Shown: in pieces, positions 38,942 to 49,201 of the stretch
How the letters are laid out: each line of letters begins with the position of its first letter
Numbering within the stretch: position 1 is the stretch's first letter
NCBI GenBank assembly: GCA_001939145.1
Contig: LSRX01000427.1
Coordinates: forward strand, 87,538-151,537
From: Symbiodinium microadriaticum
Taxonomy: Eukaryota; Sar; Dinophyceae; Suessiales; Symbiodiniaceae
DNA length: 64,000 nucleotides
Direction of reading: 5' to 3'
Notes under the pieces: model-generated
Seen by the model: only the letters and a program-made list of their open reading frames with translations
Told to the model about the DNA's origin: nothing
Database searches by the model: none
Made by a program: the position numbers and the translations under genes

Positions 38942-39170
38942 TGCCAGTCTCGGACATGATTTGAAGTGACTTCACAACGACTTTAGCCGACTGGGTTAGC
39001 CAGACCTCAGGTCATGAGCTCCGCAGTGCAGCACATGCCGACCTATCCTGCCGAAGCCTTGGCCTTGCCGTCGCTCTCACTCCCTCCAATCCTCTCACTC
39101 TGCCTGGCTGGGAGGCCGAGGCAGCTGCAAAGCTCGAGCTAGTAATTTTGGCTTACCCCCTCATTGCAGA

Positions 39171-39391
39171 CAGAGCACGAAACAGCTCAATTCGCCTCTT
39201 TTCTTAACAGAAGTGTTGCTGAGCCACAGGCTCCGACTGGGGGAAGTTCTACCCAATGCGGTCGAACGCAAGATAAGGCAAGCTTTCGTCGTGCTGAGGA
39301 CTTGCTGAACCCAGCGCAGGGCTATGCACCTGTGACCGGAGCAGCGGGTGGCGGCTTGCAGGCACTGTCATTCGGGGGGGTTTTGTTTTGA
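39171..39391 (+). CDS. Exon after a cattgcag acceptor
   Basis: After ctcattgcag the frame reads EHETAQFASFLNRSVAEPQA then RRAEDLLNPAQGYAPVTGAA and runs to TGA. Hydrophilic. It may be the exon before the zinc ribbon at 39506. Confidence 0.4.
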
Positions 39392-39505
39392 CAGCCGCAT
39401 CTGTGGATGGGAACAAGCCATTTTGCATCATGTCGCATTGTTCGTAAAACAAAGGTCGCATCTTATAGGTGCTTGGGGTGCGCTGCCGTGCTCTGCAGGT
39501 GAAAG

Positions 39506-39685
39506 GAAACACGACATGGGCCCACAGCTCGCGAGTCGGACCTGTCTGATGAGCAGGCAGCTTCAACCTGCGCCAATTGTGGCAGCACTTTCTTGCCCGA
39601 CGCGCTGTTCTGTCGCAAGTGCGGTACAAGGAGGGGCCAGGCGGCACGGCGTCTAGCTTCCATGTACATACGCTTTCAAGCGTAG
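39506..39685 (+). CDS. Zinc-ribbon exon (C-x2-C ... C-x2-C)
   Basis: Reads RESDLSDEQAASTCANCGST then FLPDALFCRKCGTRRGQAAR, ending at TAG 39683-39685. Two C-x2-C knuckles 14 residues apart (CANC, CRKC) with F-x-DA-x-FCRKCG are a zinc-ribbon pattern very common near termini of dinoflagellate proteins (family knowledge). It is probably a C-terminal exon; the acceptor may be gaaag at 39505 or the ctctgcag just upstream. The overlapping frame in another phase is less natural. Confidence 0.6.
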   Translation, partial: ETRHGPTARESDLSDEQAASTCANCGSTFLPDALFCRKCGTRRGQAARRLASMYIRFQA

Positions 39686-39996
39686 CGAGGCTGAGAGGTG
39701 GTTTGCTTTGCTCAGTGGGGGGTCAGTTGAACAGGTTCTGAGGTTCACTGTAACCGCTCCTGAACACCAAGGCCTCTGAGGCTTGGAGCTGTATGTCTCC
39801 ACTGCCGTAGCAAATTCTAGCAGACTCTAGCAGGAATTACAGGAGTCTGAAATAGGGGTATCGTGATGGAAGAGAGCAAACGAGCGCTGCGCTCACTGCT
39901 GGTGTTGAGTGCATGTCAAACATCGCCAGGCGTAAGCACCCTGCGCATCCTTGCGCTGGTATTGACAGCGGTGGACGGTGACGGCGACTGTGAAGG

Positions 39997-40269
39997 TTGC
40001 CGTGTGAACTCAGTACCACGCGCTGGTATCTATTGTCTACTGTGAAGAGATTGCACATTGCTGCGTGTCTGGCCGAGGGATTTGTTGTCGTTAACGATTG
40101 CAGAACGAGCTCTGTTCTTAATTTGGCAGCCGAGTGGCTTGGCCATGAGGGTCGTGCAGCAAACCTAGCTGCGGACCGCAGACAGAGGACAGCGCATGTT
40201 GCCAAGCACAATCATTGGACCTTGTTCACTGTAGTCGAAGAATCTGGAGGATGCTGTAAGCAAGTTTGA
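39997..40269 (+). CDS. 90-codon frame, unknown
   Basis: Frame with LHIAACLAEGFVVVNDCRTS then LNLAAEWLGHEGRAANLAAD to TGA. More natural than the 124-codon antisense frame (40211-39837). Family unknown. Confidence 0.3.
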   Translation: MPCELSTTRWYLLSTVKRLHIAACLAEGFVVVNDCRTSSVLNLAAEWLGHEGRAANLAADRRQRTAHVAKHNHWTLFTVVEESGGCCKQV

Positions 40270-40530
40270 ACTCGACAGGCACATTTCGTCCGCAAACTTG
40301 CTGTGAGATCCTGTCTCGCCTAGCGCGTCCTGTCAGATTTCCGCCTGCTGACCCGACACTTCGGAGAAAAGGGGTTCAGTTTTGGTAGGCAGACGTTTGT
40401 CTATGGGTTCTCACAAAACAACCACATACCTCGTCTTCAGGCGATCGCACGTGTACTGGATCGGGAGTGATACCGCAGCCATAATTGCAGTGCAACACAG
40501 TTGCCATAGTGTTGCCAGACTGTTGTAGAT

Positions 40531-41235
40531 TCAACACACACACACACACACCAAGACAGCAGGCATCTGCATTTTCTTGAGTACAAGAGCCTCTTGAAAT
40601 TTCACTAGTATTTTTGCTTTGCGAGGCTGTCCTCCTCGACACAGCCCGAAGTCTACGAACCTGAATACTTCGAAACCAATTCCCGTCAGTTGCTCTTGTG
40701 GCCATGCGTGCTTCAGCATACGGGCTGAGCACCGTGTCATGTTCGCCTTGGTGTTTGGATACTTTCTCAGGGGCCTTTTGGGCTTAGGAGTTTCCGCAAA
40801 TCGAGTCCAACTGATTAAGTGGTTGTGTTGGCGGCGCGGGACCAATAATTCATTCAGCTGCTGTCGAAAGAGCACAAGCGAAAATCTTGCCGGCGATCTG
40901 CAACTGCTCGGGCCTGCATTTCTTCCTGCGAAAGTTCGATCAGTCTTGAACTGCATTGAGCACTGCTCTAGCTCAATGCCATGCTGATTACGGTCACTAA
41001 GTCCAGGGTTCTTCCTCTGGCGGCGCAAAGTAAGCGAGTGACCACAGGCGCTGGTTGAGGCCCAGATCGTCCCGCAGGCACGCTGTGGCGGCCCAGCGAA
41101 AGCCTGAAATCGAAGCGCGAGAGTCGCTCTTGCTTGCGTTGGCCAAGAGAAATTTCCTGGCTCTCTGACGTACAGGACCAGCAGCCCGCTTTGGAAGCTG
41201 CACTCAAGCCAGGAGGGCCACAGCCCCAGGACCAT
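40531..41235. CDS. Region with a 234-codon - frame and a 122-codon + frame
   Basis: The - frame (41235-40531) ends in an (AC)n-encoded Cys/Val run, which weakens it. It includes GIELEQCSMQFKTDRTFAGR and RRQHNHLISWTRFAETPKPK. The + frame (40619-40987) reads VMFALVFGYFLRGLLGLGVS then DLQLLGPAFLPAKVRSVLNC. Neither has a known domain. Confidence 0.25.
40533..40551. repeat. (AC)n microsatellite
   Basis: Nine AC dinucleotides. Confidence 0.9.
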
Positions 41236-41371
41236 CTCTCGTCACTGACGTCCAGTCTCTGAGATTGGGGGCAATGTTTGAGCATGTTTGGTCATTGCAT
41301 GGCTGTGCGATATTGAAGCCATCTTACAAACACCAAGCGGCTGGTACCGATGTGTCACATGCAGGCTTGCA

Positions 41372-41611
41372 GACCTGCTGGTGGGCGGCATGAAGCTTTT
41401 CACGCTGGCTCAGGAGAATGCGTGGGCTCGAGAGCCCAGATACATGTATGAGAAAATGGGCCCGTAATATCCTGTTATGGCATGTCGGATATGCGCTTTC
41501 AAGGCGCACCAGGATGGCAGAGTCTTTTTGTGCCCTGCAGCGATCTGCAAACCTGACTGGATGATGCCACTGAATTCCACTAGCCAAACCTGCTGCCATC
41601 GCATGGCATGA
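41372..41611 (+). CDS. Exon after gcttgcag with an internal TAA
   Basis: After caggcttgcag the frame reads LLVGGMKLFTLAQENAWARE then PRYMYEKMGP and a TAA (41465-41467). The same phase continues with YPVMACRICAFKAHQDGRVF, then LCPAAICKPDW, containing a C-x2-C pair. The antisense frame (41700-41410) is also open. Possibly a broken exon; family unknown. Confidence 0.35.
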
Positions 41612-42198
41612 CCACCGTGGTACCGTCTTGGCAAGTGGTGAGCATGTAGCATGAGCATGTTTTCCCGGAGCAGCTGAGTTTTTGAATCACTCACCCGCAC
41701 AGTGCATCAAGAACGCATGCTGACATGAGGCTTTGGTGGCGGTTCCCTGCGGTGAGCTTTTCTTGGCCCTCACACTAGGTCCGCAGTAAGCTTTGCAGGG
41801 GTTGCAGCTGTGCTTCCGGGATTGATTAGTTCGGCTCTGGAAAACTGCAGGCGTACTCTCATGCCCCTCTGGACTGAATGTGAGGAGCTGAGACCATGCA
41901 CAACCCAGGATGGACTGCTACTTGTAGGACATGCAGTGCTGCAGCATGCTGTAGCGCTGTGTCCCCGAAAGCCGCCGCAGGATCATGATAATGATGCATG
42001 AAAGCACGTCAGGGCACTGAACTTTTCAATTCCCTGAACCCGAGACCTGGCTCCGCGCGGACGCCGTGTATTCCATGCTCACCCTGGCCGGCGCAACAGT
42101 CCTAGAGCTTGCGACTCCGATCGCCGGCAGACTTCTGAATACGCCTCTGCTTCTCTTCGTCACTTCACGACTTCACGATGCACTGTGTGTGAACCATT

Positions 42199-42519
42199 GT
42201 GAACCGCAAAGCTTTGGGAACAAGGGGAACTCCGGTCATGCTGTGCAGCACTGAGGCATGGTTTGCAAACCTACACCTGGAGCAAGTCCTGGTACGAGTC
42301 AAGGAAGGCATTTTTAGGGATCCCTATCAGAGGTTCGCTGATTCGCTCGCTGTCTCAGTGATCTTCAATCGGCAAGCTGCGAAGTCGACTTCAGTGCACA
42401 TCAGCTCGATTTGCGCTGCATTCACGTCTGTACTTATAGTTGTTGATGCTTGCCCTGCTGCCTTCCCTCCCTCCCTCCGATCTCCTCCCTCTCCGTACTT
42501 CGGCATCAGGATCACATGA
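42199..42519 (+). CDS. 106-codon open frame, unknown
   Basis: ATG frame: TPVMLCSTEAWFANLHLEQV, then VRVKEGIFRDPYQRFADSLA, then a Ser/Pro-rich C-terminus in CT-rich DNA. The first 75 codons look like a folded domain. No family is recognised. Confidence 0.45.
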   Translation: MNRKALGTRGTPVMLCSTEAWFANLHLEQVLVRVKEGIFRDPYQRFADSLAVSVIFNRQAAKSTSVHISSICAAFTSVLIVVDACPAAFPPSLRSPPSPYFGIRIT

Positions 42520-42674
42520 CATATGGCATCATCTCATCTCTTTAGGCTTAAAGCAATACCGATGATCCGTCGTTTAAAATTGGGGTTGATTTAGCCTGCA
42601 CGGCACACCATGTGCCTGAGATAACATTGTTGGAGGTGTTATTCTGCTTCTGTGGCATACTGTATTGAACTTAT

Positions 42675-42935
42675 TTGCACTTGCGTGCGATTGATGTGAC
42701 AGATCTAGGCCAACATGCTACTAAAGTGAGAAAGTGGATGCTGTCTGGAATTGGTGCTGCAGCAGTGTACCTGACTGCAGCTCCCCCCACACCTGCTTCA
42801 AGCAGACCCTATGGGGGCCGTCCGACGCTGGCAGCAGGCAGAGGTCGCTGTCCAGATGCTTGCATGTTTTGGATAGCAAGATCAAACGATGTTGAACGGA
42901 AGCCCAACACCTTAAGCTGGGGTGGGGAGGGGTGA
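42675..42935 (+). CDS. 86-codon frame, unknown
   Basis: ATG frame reading RAIDVTDLGQHATKVRKWML then SGIGAAAVYLTAAPPTPASS, with a short Ala-rich hydrophobic patch. Could be a small exon; family unknown. Confidence 0.35.
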   Translation: MHLRAIDVTDLGQHATKVRKWMLSGIGAAAVYLTAAPPTPASSRPYGGRPTLAAGRGRCPDACMFWIARSNDVERKPNTLSWGGEG

Positions 42936-43673
42936 CGGGTGATAGTGTGTACGAGAGAGTAGAATTTGGAGCTAGGAACAAGACGCAACCAGCAGAGACA
43001 TTAATTAGTAGCTTTGCAGCTTGATGGCTTCCAGCCGTCGAACTTCATGGCTTCTTGGCTTGGTGGATTCTGACTTCTTATTGTTGGCTTGTTTTATCCC
43101 AAGCCAATGCAGGCCTCAAAACAATCCCAGAACCTCCAGAAGGCTGCTACACGGCCTGATCGGCGAGCCACATATCCGCAGAGAACAGGAATATAACTAG
43201 ATGGAATTGCGTTATGGCATCAGTGGCATGACCCTAATAACAACCATGATATAACAGCATGTCAAGTCCCAGACACCCAAGAACCTATCTCGCCCATTCA
43301 GCATGGTCCAAGTACGCATGCAGAGTGTTCGTGAACTTGCATGTGCATGCATGCGTCGTTCTTTCTCGCGTACACGGTACACTCGCATCTTTGCCTGTGT
43401 TATCTTGTACGCATCTATGACTGTGCGACTGTCTGCGTGTGCACGTATGTATGCATGCATGCAGTTGTGTACCCGTTTGTGTAGAATGTGATGGTCATGC
43501 GTGCGTGCGTACCCTTGGCCTTCTTTGAAAACTTCAAAAGTTCTTGATTAATTCCTTGGCAAGATCATCACATCCCGAATCAAACGATTCGTAATGCGTG
43601 GATCATCGGGTGAGGGGTATCCATAACTTTGCAAAGGTATGCGTACACAAAGGCAAATTTATGTGTGCGTAAT

Positions 43674-43678
<5 letters not shown>

Positions 43679-43708
<30 letters not shown>
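43679..43708. repeat. (GA)n microsatellite
   Basis: Fifteen GA dinucleotides. Confidence 0.95.
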
Positions 43709-43713
<5 letters not shown>

Positions 43714-43786
43714 ATGCATGGCGGGCCAAAGGCCTGAGGGTCGGCGACGCTGACCCCTAAGCCCTGCAGAAAGAAAGCTACGCATG

Positions 43787-43872
43787 CATATATATATATA
43801 TATATATATATTAATTATGTCCATAGCCCTGACGAAAGAAAGAAACACACACATATATATATATATATATAT
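43787..43872. repeat. Two (TA)n/(CA)n microsatellites
   Basis: TA runs at 43788-43812 and at 43852-43872 (the second led by CACACA) flank about 40 bp that itself repeats the tag CCCTGACGAAAGAAAG, also found as CCCTGCAGAAAGAAAG at 43761. This is a small local duplication. Confidence 0.9.
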
Positions 43873-44194
43873 GTATAAAAGCACAAAGCAGTATTTGTAT
43901 TATTTTGTCTATGCATCTATTTCAGATCTGTTAATTCAACTTCATAGTGTGCATGCACATGCTTGATACGAAGATTGCAGTGCCAGTTTGTTTGCCTGGG
44001 TAACTTCCATGGAACTCAAGCCAGAAGTACGGGCCAAAATCATCTGCCAGGCAAGGGCAAGCCAGCGTAGCAAGAGGATTCAGGAGGATGGGCTGGGCCG
44101 TGCACGGAAGTCAGAACGCAGGCCCAGCACCAGACGCTGAGCCGCCGCCTGGAGCAAACCGCATGACTCTCAGAACATAAGCTAGGCATGAACC

Positions 44195-44515
44195 GTGGGT
44201 TCAAGAAAGCCTTATGTGGGAAGCTGCATTGTCGCGTTGCCTCCCCGCCTCCCCACCGAATATGCAGACATTTCAGAGGACAGTTTCCTGACGGCATCTG
44301 TTCTGTCTAACCTCTGGAACCTGCCTCTAGTGTCTGTCTTCCAGGTGCCTGGTGTGGAGTTCCACGCGTACCAACTCGGTGCTCTAGGTGCCTTAATCGG
44401 TGCTCGTAAAGCAAAGCAAATTCGTCAAAATCACTTGGAGAGTCGAAATGTCGTGGTAGGACCTTGTTCAGGCGGAACGAGTCGTGAGTGTAGAAACTGC
44501 GGCAATAGCCTGTAG
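44195..44515 (+). CDS. 106-codon open frame, unknown
   Basis: ATG frame: TEYADISEDSFLTASVLSNL, then PGVEFHAYQLGALGALIGAR, then a C-x2-C near the end (ECRNCGNSL). Among the most natural peptides of this part. A tcttccag inside it could be a splice acceptor, making the first half dispensable. Family unknown. Confidence 0.45.
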   Translation: MGSRKPYVGSCIVALPPRLPTEYADISEDSFLTASVLSNLWNLPLVSVFQVPGVEFHAYQLGALGALIGARKAKQIRQNHLESRNVVVGPCSGGTSRECRNCGNSL

Positions 44516-44773
44516 CCTACAACCCTACAATAAGAGGCTCCAGCACCCCATGGAGGAGTGCGAAATGCTGTGTTCGCAGCACATGCCACGATGCAGAAGA
44601 GATAGGTTGATGCTGATAGCATGTTAGACCGATTGAGGTTTGCCTGAAAGCTATGCTTGTTGGGGTTCAGATTCCCAGGGTGGGAGCTTGGCTGAGATTA
44701 CTGGTTGGATGCCTGGGTGCACCTGCATACACAGCGAGACGTTTTTAGATCTCCTGTGAGTACCAGTCCAGGT

Positions 44774-45123
44774 GTGGTGGTGGCAGCAGTTTTCCTGGCA
44801 GTCGGCTTGTTGAACTCGATTGTCGGACTCTTCGTCGCTCGGCTTGTGTTGTCATCGGAGCTACGTCATGGGTCTGTGTGACTATCTTCCTGACTGTGCT
44901 GAGCCCAGGAGTTGCTGGTGTGGCCCTCGGAATCGTTCAGGCGACTGCGACTAGATCGAAGCGATTAGCGCTGCCATCATACTTAGAGGCAAAAAGCCTA
45001 CTTGAAGTATGCGGAAGGTCTGACGGAAGATTTCCCTGTTGTTGCAGGGCACCCGACAGAACGAGGCGAGAAGTCGACAAGCAAAGTCGTCAGGAATTTC
45101 TAGACTCACGTGCGAAAGCTTAA
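44774..45123 (+). CDS. Two adjacent membrane-helix frames
   Basis: Frame one (44774-44881) reads VVVAAVFLAVGLLNSIVGLF then VARLVLSSELRHGSV and a stop. Frame two (to 45123) starts VIGATSWVCVTIFLTVLSPG, then VAGVALGIVQATATRSKRLA, then becomes charged. Two hydrophobic helices in neighbouring phases suggest one multi-pass membrane protein with a frame change or small intron near 44850. Family unknown. Confidence 0.4.
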
Positions 45124-45476
45124 GGCAATACGTCGTAGACGAGGTCGAAAGAGGGAGAGAGCAACGTTCATGCTTCATGGCTTCGATGCATTCCTTTTTC
45201 AGTCAAAGGTTGGATCAAGCTCGATCTGTTGATCCAGGAATCGTCTTGTGACCCGTGCCAGATCAGATGTTCTACAACCGTTTGCCCATACACAGGCACA
45301 CACCGGAATGTCAATCACAAAGCATCGCAGCGGATGGACATGCAGGTAATATGATCCGACATACAAGGGCTTCTGCCTTCATATTAGGCATCCTTTCAAA
45401 CCCTTCCAGCGGCCCATGTGTGAAGGTTTGCAGAACCGCAAAGGCCCTGCAGATGCCCTTCAGCTTAGGAAAGTAA
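45048..45476 (+). CDS. Exon after ttgttgcag, phase continues past a TGA
   Basis: After ccctgttgttgcag the frame reads RQNEARSRQAKSSGISRLTC then ESLRQYVVDEVERGREQRSC and MHSFFSQRLDQARSVDPGIV, ending at TGA 45249-45251. The same phase goes on with FYNRLPIHRHTPECQSQSIA to TAA 45476. The first part is a good exon candidate. Whether the second belongs is unclear. Confidence 0.45.
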
Positions 45477-46013
45477 AGGCTTCAAAGAGAGCAGACATCT
45501 CATGCCGAAGCAAACCACCTGTGGATGAATAACTAGAGATGGGTACCCCTGGGCCTGCGGGACTGAATCTGCTCAGCTCGACAACTAGATTCACTAGATC
45601 CTGCTCAGTAAGACAACGAGGCCACCCTCATAGCTGGCTGCAACATCCTCGTGGTTGTTGCGAGCATGGCGTTTCTGGCGCTAAGGCCGGGAATCGGGCG
45701 CCGAACCAGGGTGGTTCGGGGTTCGGGTAGCACAGCTTCAATCGCCCTGCTTGTGTGATCTCTGCTGCCCCGCTCGTGTGGTCCTTGCTCATTTATTTCA
45801 TTGTCAAGGCAACGCGTTTGGAGGAACCTGTCTAACTTGCGATGGATACTGGGTCAGTGCCTGCAGTTCGATCTGAATTAAGAACCTGCAGAATTTGGTC
45901 AAACATAATGGCTAGCAAGAGTGTGAGCTGCAAAGCTGACGTTTTCAGTTTGTGCAAGTTTTCCTTTAGAGCACAGCTATAGGCTGAGGCTTTGTCAACT
46001 TGTCAGGTGCGCT

Positions 46014-46421
46014 ATGCTCTTCGGCTTGCTGCAGGACAGATCCGACGAAGATGTTCCAAGCAAAACATGCGTGGACGATCAGATTGGTACCTCTGCTACT
46101 TGTGGGATCGACGGCTTAATACAGAGTGCGAATTGCTTCGCTGCAGCAATCACAGGGGCTTCTGGTAGCTTTGTATCATTCCAAGAACACCAGAGACTGT
46201 GGGAGGTTGTAGGTGCACTCCTCGCACCTGTTCCAAACGGTGCGGCCGGGGTGCAGCGGCCGCTTCTAGAGGCGTGTCTTCTTCAGGGCCATGCCACTGC
46301 TCGGGGGATCTTAAAGCTTAACGGTGATGTGCAAACTGCATTGCTGTGTGCGATTCCGATGCTGTCTTGGCCCGTGCAGGGTGGCTTCTCGAGCGGGAAC
46401 GAGGGCAGTTCTGCCTTTTGA
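46014..46421 (+). CDS. 135-codon open frame, unknown
   Basis: ATG frame: QDRSDEDVPSKTCVDDQIGT, then SANCFAAAITGASGSFVSFQ, then RLWEVVGALLAPVPNGAAGV and RPLLEACLLQGHATARGILK, to TGA. Consistent globular composition over its whole length, which is rare in this window. A ttgtcag acceptor lies just before the ATG. Not recognised. Confidence 0.5.
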   Translation: MLFGLLQDRSDEDVPSKTCVDDQIGTSATCGIDGLIQSANCFAAAITGASGSFVSFQEHQRLWEVVGALLAPVPNGAAGVQRPLLEACLLQGHATARGILKLNGDVQTALLCAIPMLSWPVQGGFSSGNEGSSAF

Positions 46422-46437
46422 GAATGCATGATCTGCT

Positions 46438-46779
46438 GTGCTCGGACTTGAGCCAGCATCAAAAGGATTCGTCATGCTCGGCACAGATAGAGACGAGGTA
46501 TTATATCCAAGCAGCAGGTTCTGCACCGGCCTGACCACGGCATCAGCAGAGTCACAGCAGATTCATCCAGCAACACGCACATGCTTTGCATTTCAAACCG
46601 ATGCCTGCCGAAGATGCAGTGAGAACAAGTTTGATTGCGCAGCAGTGGAAGATGTGGCCATCCAGTCATTCCGTTGCGCAGTCTTCTGCTGCATGCTGGG
46701 AAAGATGTCATTTAGGTGCCGCTGCTCGTACTTGTGGCTCATCAAGCCAGCTGCCCTCATAATCTACTACCTGTCCTAG
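46438..46779 (+). CDS. 113-codon Cys-rich frame
   Basis: ATG frame with several Cys groups (CRRCSENKFDCAAVEDVAIQ, CCMLGKMSFRCRCSYLWLIK). It starts 17 bases after the previous frame's stop, in a different phase. Possibly the next exon of the same gene. Family unknown. Confidence 0.35.
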   Translation: MLGLEPASKGFVMLGTDRDEVLYPSSRFCTGLTTASAESQQIHPATRTCFAFQTDACRRCSENKFDCAAVEDVAIQSFRCAVFCCMLGKMSFRCRCSYLWLIKPAALIIYYLS

Positions 46780-47111
46780 GCTCTAGACAGAACGACTGTT
46801 CCATGTGCGCGTGAGTCGCCGATTGACCCTCCTTGTCGGACGGATTTCTACCTGATGGCCCGCGGCTCACGCCGTCAAGCCAAACCTGGAACATGGCCGC
46901 GGTCTTTGCTTCCTTTGCCTACAAGACTTAGCGCTTTACAAGTCCGTGCAGGTTCGATTGGTTTCAGCAGAAGCGAACAAGTCCCAAGTCGAGATGTGCA
47001 TGTGGAGGTCCTCGGTGCAATTGAAGAGGCTTAAAGACGTCATAAGGTGTACCCTTCTTCGAGTGCTACTCTCGATGCATAGCAGACTCCAGACTTTGTT
47101 CTTCTCTTAAG

Positions 47112-47297
47112 GTGTTGGGCACCGAGTCCAAATGGCCTCGTCGAGCGGTTGGTTCTTCTGCAGCGTGTGCCGTTTTTGGCCCTGAGCTCAGCAATGCCTT
47201 GGGCACCTCGGCAGATCTCGGCAGCCCGGACTTCAGCTCGGTCTCACTTCAGCGAGTCCAGCGTAGTGGGTTTCACGTCGATGTTCCGGATGCATGA
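47112..47297 (+). CDS. 61-codon frame, unknown
   Basis: Ser/Ala-rich: SSAACAVFGPELSNALGTSA, then SPDFSSVSLQRVQRSGFHVD. Reads after cttaag with a VLGTESKWPRR start. Weak to moderate. Confidence 0.3.
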   Translation: MLGTESKWPRRAVGSSAACAVFGPELSNALGTSADLGSPDFSSVSLQRVQRSGFHVDVPDA

Positions 47298-47421
47298 GGC
47301 ATGCTACTCTGGCTTCTCTGGAGCCTAGCTCAGCTGCAGAAGGAGGTCGATGGGCGGTAGTCCCAGGACACTTTTTTGAGGCATTGCAAATATTCAGCAC
47401 TGGACTCGCTGCGGTACGTCG

Positions 47422-47619
47422 ATGCTCGGCATGAGGTTGGCGGCCCGTGCGGAAGCAGGGGTGCAGGAAGTCCAAAGGCAGCAGCCTCATCTCGTTTTCC
47501 GGTACAACAAAATGCCGATCAGTAGAGTGTCGCGATTTCAAGGTGTTTGTTGCAGTCATAATATGTGGAAGTTCTGGTACTACAATTACTGCAGGAACGA
47601 ATCATATTCCGTTAGCAGG
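47422..47619 (+). CDS. Exon ending at gtaagc, possible AP2-like domain
   Basis: Open frame ending at an Arg codon directly before gtaagc (47620-47625), a strong phase-0 donor. The last 45 residues read FRYNKMPISRVSRFQGVCCS, then HNMWKFWYYNYCRNESYSVS. The S-R-[FY]-x-GV ... W ... [FY]SV order resembles the beta-sheet part of AP2-type DNA-binding domains, which are frequent in dinoflagellates and apicomplexans. This is a pattern match by eye only. The open frame continues to 48066 (214 codons), probably read-through. Confidence 0.45.
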
Positions 47620-47641
47620 GTAAGCGACGTGGCCATCGCTA

Positions 47642-48066
47642 CCTATCCCTGTTCCAAGACCTCTTTGCAAGCCCAGATAAATATGCAGCTTCCCGCAACC
47701 AAGAGGGAAGTTTGTTCCAGCCCAATGTCTGCATTCCCGAAGTTGATGCCGATACCACAGTTCCGAGCTGCCTTGGTATGCTCCACTTCTCTGTCCCTTT
47801 GGCCAGTGGTCATTGGTGCTTCAAGTGCCATTTCGTCGAGCAGTGTTTTTTGTAGCACTGGGCCTTTGTCGACGCAGCGAGAGATGTCCGTCCAAGGCTG
47901 TCAGCTGTCATACTCAGGCAATGCAAGTCCAGGGCAACAAGTAGGAAAAGATCGAAACACATGTCCCACCAAGCAAGTCTCTTTAGGCTTGTTGATCCGC
48001 ATGGTGTCTCCGGCATCTAGGGCAGAGGCGGGGTCGGCCGGGAATCTATTGCTGGTTCTGTGCTAG
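47642..48066 (+). CDS. Read-through part of the 214-codon frame, gtatgc donor at 47777
   Basis: Same phase as the exon at 47422. It includes AQINMQLPATKREVCSSPMS then FPKLMPIPQFRAAL, followed by gtatgc (47777), so part of it may be a second exon. After that the sequence is Ser-rich and hydrophobic (SLSLWPVVIGASSAISSSSV) and less certain. Confidence 0.3.
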
Positions 48067-48555
48067 GACTCGATGGCCTGGTGGCCACCCTTGGGCTTTC
48101 CTTAACCTCGCGTTCCACTGATTCCGGCAACGATTCGTAATCAGGCGAACTGTGCAAAAGTGGCAAATTGAACCGGAAGGAAGTTGGCGCGTATTGGCCG
48201 CAGAAACACGGTTCCAAAGTGCCGAAAATGAAGCCTAGCATTCCATTCAGTAGCTTCGATTGACATTTGTCTGAATCCTGATGAGGGTCAGCCAGATCTC
48301 GCTGAGAACCTTCCCTGGAGCGAAGAGGCAGACTTGGAGAGGTTGGCCACTTGCGTAGTGGCAATCGATAGAATCAAGACTTCCATGGCACCTGGGAACA
48401 AGCTACCTTAGTGATCCTGCCCAAACATGCAAGAAACATGTGATTTTCAAAAGGAGAAGAAGCATGCAAAGCTTTCGGGCCGTGACTGCAATGTAACCGT
48501 GAACAACTGCAGGCACGGATCAATCTGCAGCAGTAGAAATGTGCAGTCAACCATG

Positions 48556-48686
48556 AGATGGCTGCCTTGGGCTGCCTTCACGGAGACGTCTCTGCGCAGA
48601 TCTACATCTTGATTGATGTCCGGTGGAGCCAACAACATCGAGACGGGAGGCCCATCAAGCGTGGCGTTCTGGGCCTGACTGACCAG
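48556..48686 (+). CDS. Exon with gtatac donor
   Basis: Frame MAALGCLHGDVSAQIYILID then RWSQQHRDGRPIKRGVLGLT ends in LTDQ at 48686 before gtatac. It lies just after a ctgtgcag/tgcag-rich region that offers acceptors. Protein-like, phase 0 donor. Family unknown. Confidence 0.45.
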
Positions 48687-48782
48687 GTATACTTAAATTG
48701 CGCAGCATCCCACTTGGTGGACCTTCAACTAGGTGTCAGCAAAGCGCTTGTCTCCGGAAGGTACAGCGACCACGGGCCATAA

Positions 48783-49138
48783 GCTGCCGCTTCCCAAGAG
48801 ACTGCGGCCGTGCCCCGCATCCGAATGTTTAGCAAGACTTGGTATGGGCTTCGTGCTGTCGGGTGATGGTTTAGGATAGTTTGGTATCGGAAAAGCTGGT
48901 GCAGCCTGGCCACAGCAATTCGAAGCATCAGAAAGCGTCAGCTTATAGTGTAGTGTCTGGGGCTCCTGATGTGTTCAACCTGACCGTCCTTAAAAGCTTG
49001 CAGCAAAAATGGCTGCGCAAACTGAGCTGAATTCAGGAACTGTTTGCCACGAAACGAAGCCGGGCAAATAACACGAATAACAGAAATAGTGAGACTGATC
49101 ATGGTAATAACAGTCATAAACATACTAATATGATATTA
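48783..49138. other. No gene recognised
   Basis: No protein-like frame or splice-bounded segment was seen here. Confidence 0.35.
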
Positions 49139-49168
49139 CTGGACGGCTACTATTATTATTATTATTAT

Positions 49169-49201
<33 letters not shown>

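Larger units (their letters stand above)
42982..44194. other. Non-coding stretch with low-complexity DNA
   Basis: Contains purine/pyrimidine alternation around 43300-43520 (repeated GCATG/TGCGT words) and the three microsatellites listed separately. No convincing coding frame. Confidence 0.5.

Noticed and set aside
47422-48066. 214-codon + frame as a single exon
   Set aside because: A strong gtaagc donor at 47620 ends the convincing part; the rest looks like read-through of an intron.
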